Assembly (NCBI RefSeq): GCF_000513195.1
Contig: NZ_CBVI010000015.1
Span: 1 to 64,000 of the forward strand
DNA: 64,000 bases
Reading direction: 5' to 3'
DNA from: Bacteroides timonensis
GTDB lineage: Bacteria > Bacteroidota > Bacteroidia > Bacteroidales > Bacteroidaceae
Each line of letters starts with the position of its first letter. The stretch's first letter is position 1. The notes beneath the pieces were generated by a model. It made no database searches and had not been told where the DNA came from. It saw only the letters and a list, made by a program, of their open reading frames with translations. The position numbers were made by a program, and so were the translations under genes. Positions 63,773 to 64,000 of the stretch are shown in pieces.

Positions 63773-64000
63773 TTAAATCTTGCTGGGACTCGTACCAAAC
63801 TGCTTTTTAAAGCAAGTACTGAAGTATTTTGAATCAGAAAATCCAACCATGGAAGATACTTCACCAATCGAAAATCTTCGGGAAGCCAGAAGTTCTTTCG
63901 CCTTATTCAGACGGACAATACGGATAAAATCATTAGGTCCTTGCCCGGTCAAGGTCTTGATCTTATTATAAACGGAAGTACGGCTCATGCCCAACATACG
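63773..64000 (-). CDS. C-terminus of an AraC-type regulator, probably a hybrid two-component system
   Basis: Partial; continues beyond 64000. The visible 75 or so residues are an AraC helix-turn-helix end: LGMSRTSVYNKIKTLTGQGP, NDFIRIVRLNKAKELLASRR, VGFSDSKYFSTCFKKQFGTS. This wording is typical of the C-terminus of Bacteroides hybrid two-component sensors that control glycan-use loci. It is upstream of the ROK/nagB/transporter/GH18 operon in the same direction, so it may be its regulator. The spacer 63645-63772 shows no clear promoter. Confidence 0.8.
   Translation of the reverse strand, partial: RMLGMSRTSVYNKIKTLTGQGPNDFIRIVRLNKAKELLASRRFSIGEVSSMVGFSDSKYFSTCFKKQFGTSPSKI

Overview
The window reads as chromosomal DNA of a gut Bacteroides. 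The evidence is the Bacteroides-type promoters (TTG about 19-20 bases before TAnnTTTG), Bacteroidales-only families (DUF4290, DUF3843, DUF4248, UpxY, smalltalk, SprA next to ruvA), and a C-terminal AraC-type domain like those of hybrid two-component regulators. No rRNA, tRNA, CRISPR array or insertion sequence was seen. The species cannot be fixed from the sequence alone.

Region 1 (1-23365) is housekeeping. A lemA/DUF3137 pair on the minus strand is followed by a compact plus-strand run: tsaB, DUF4290, murA, rimM, an M23 peptidase, dxr and rseP. Then come convergent ddh, ruvA with the 2490-residue sprA, a DUF3843 gene, and minus-strand M24 aminopeptidase, gdhA and an S9 prolyl oligopeptidase. 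Region 2 (23815-29663) is a small, decaying polysaccharide-degradation cluster. It holds a secreted GH9 enzyme, a ThuA-domain gene broken by an in-frame TAG, a secreted beta-helix protein and a heavily deleted ROK kinase remnant.

Region 3 (29729-58796) is a phase-variable capsular polysaccharide (CPS) locus. A tyrosine recombinase gene is followed by a segment bounded by perfect 22-bp inverted repeats that carries one good promoter. In this sequence the promoter points away from the capsule genes, which is the OFF orientation. Then come upxY, a WecA-like initiating transferase, Wza-, Wzc- and CpsB-like export and control genes, rfbC, a flippase, glycosyltransferases, a pyruvyltransferase-like gene, NeuB, a NeuA-HAD fusion, a candidate sialyltransferase, a polymerase and WecB. 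The genes from 42.9 to 55.7 kb are mostly very AT-rich and overlap end to end, as expected of a transferred assembly operon. The product is probably an acidic capsule containing a nonulosonic acid.

Set antisense inside the CPS operon (37045-41299) is a module made of a T7-lysozyme-type amidase, a 44-residue smalltalk peptide, an HU-like protein, DUF4248, a PriCT-2/DUF3987 ATPase and a BT4734-type primase, with a divergent unknown gene at 41502. It combines replication-like and lysis-like parts with iteron-like repeats. It is the best candidate here for an incompletely described system. An AAA+/DUF4143 ATPase with a three-site, 33-bp-phased repeat at its promoter and a nucleotidyltransferase stub sit near the 3' end of the CPS locus.

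Region 4 (58959-64000) is a minus-strand amino-sugar cluster: ROK kinase, NagB, an MFS sugar transporter and a GH18-ThuA lipoprotein. The C-terminus of an AraC-type regulator lies upstream and runs off the window.
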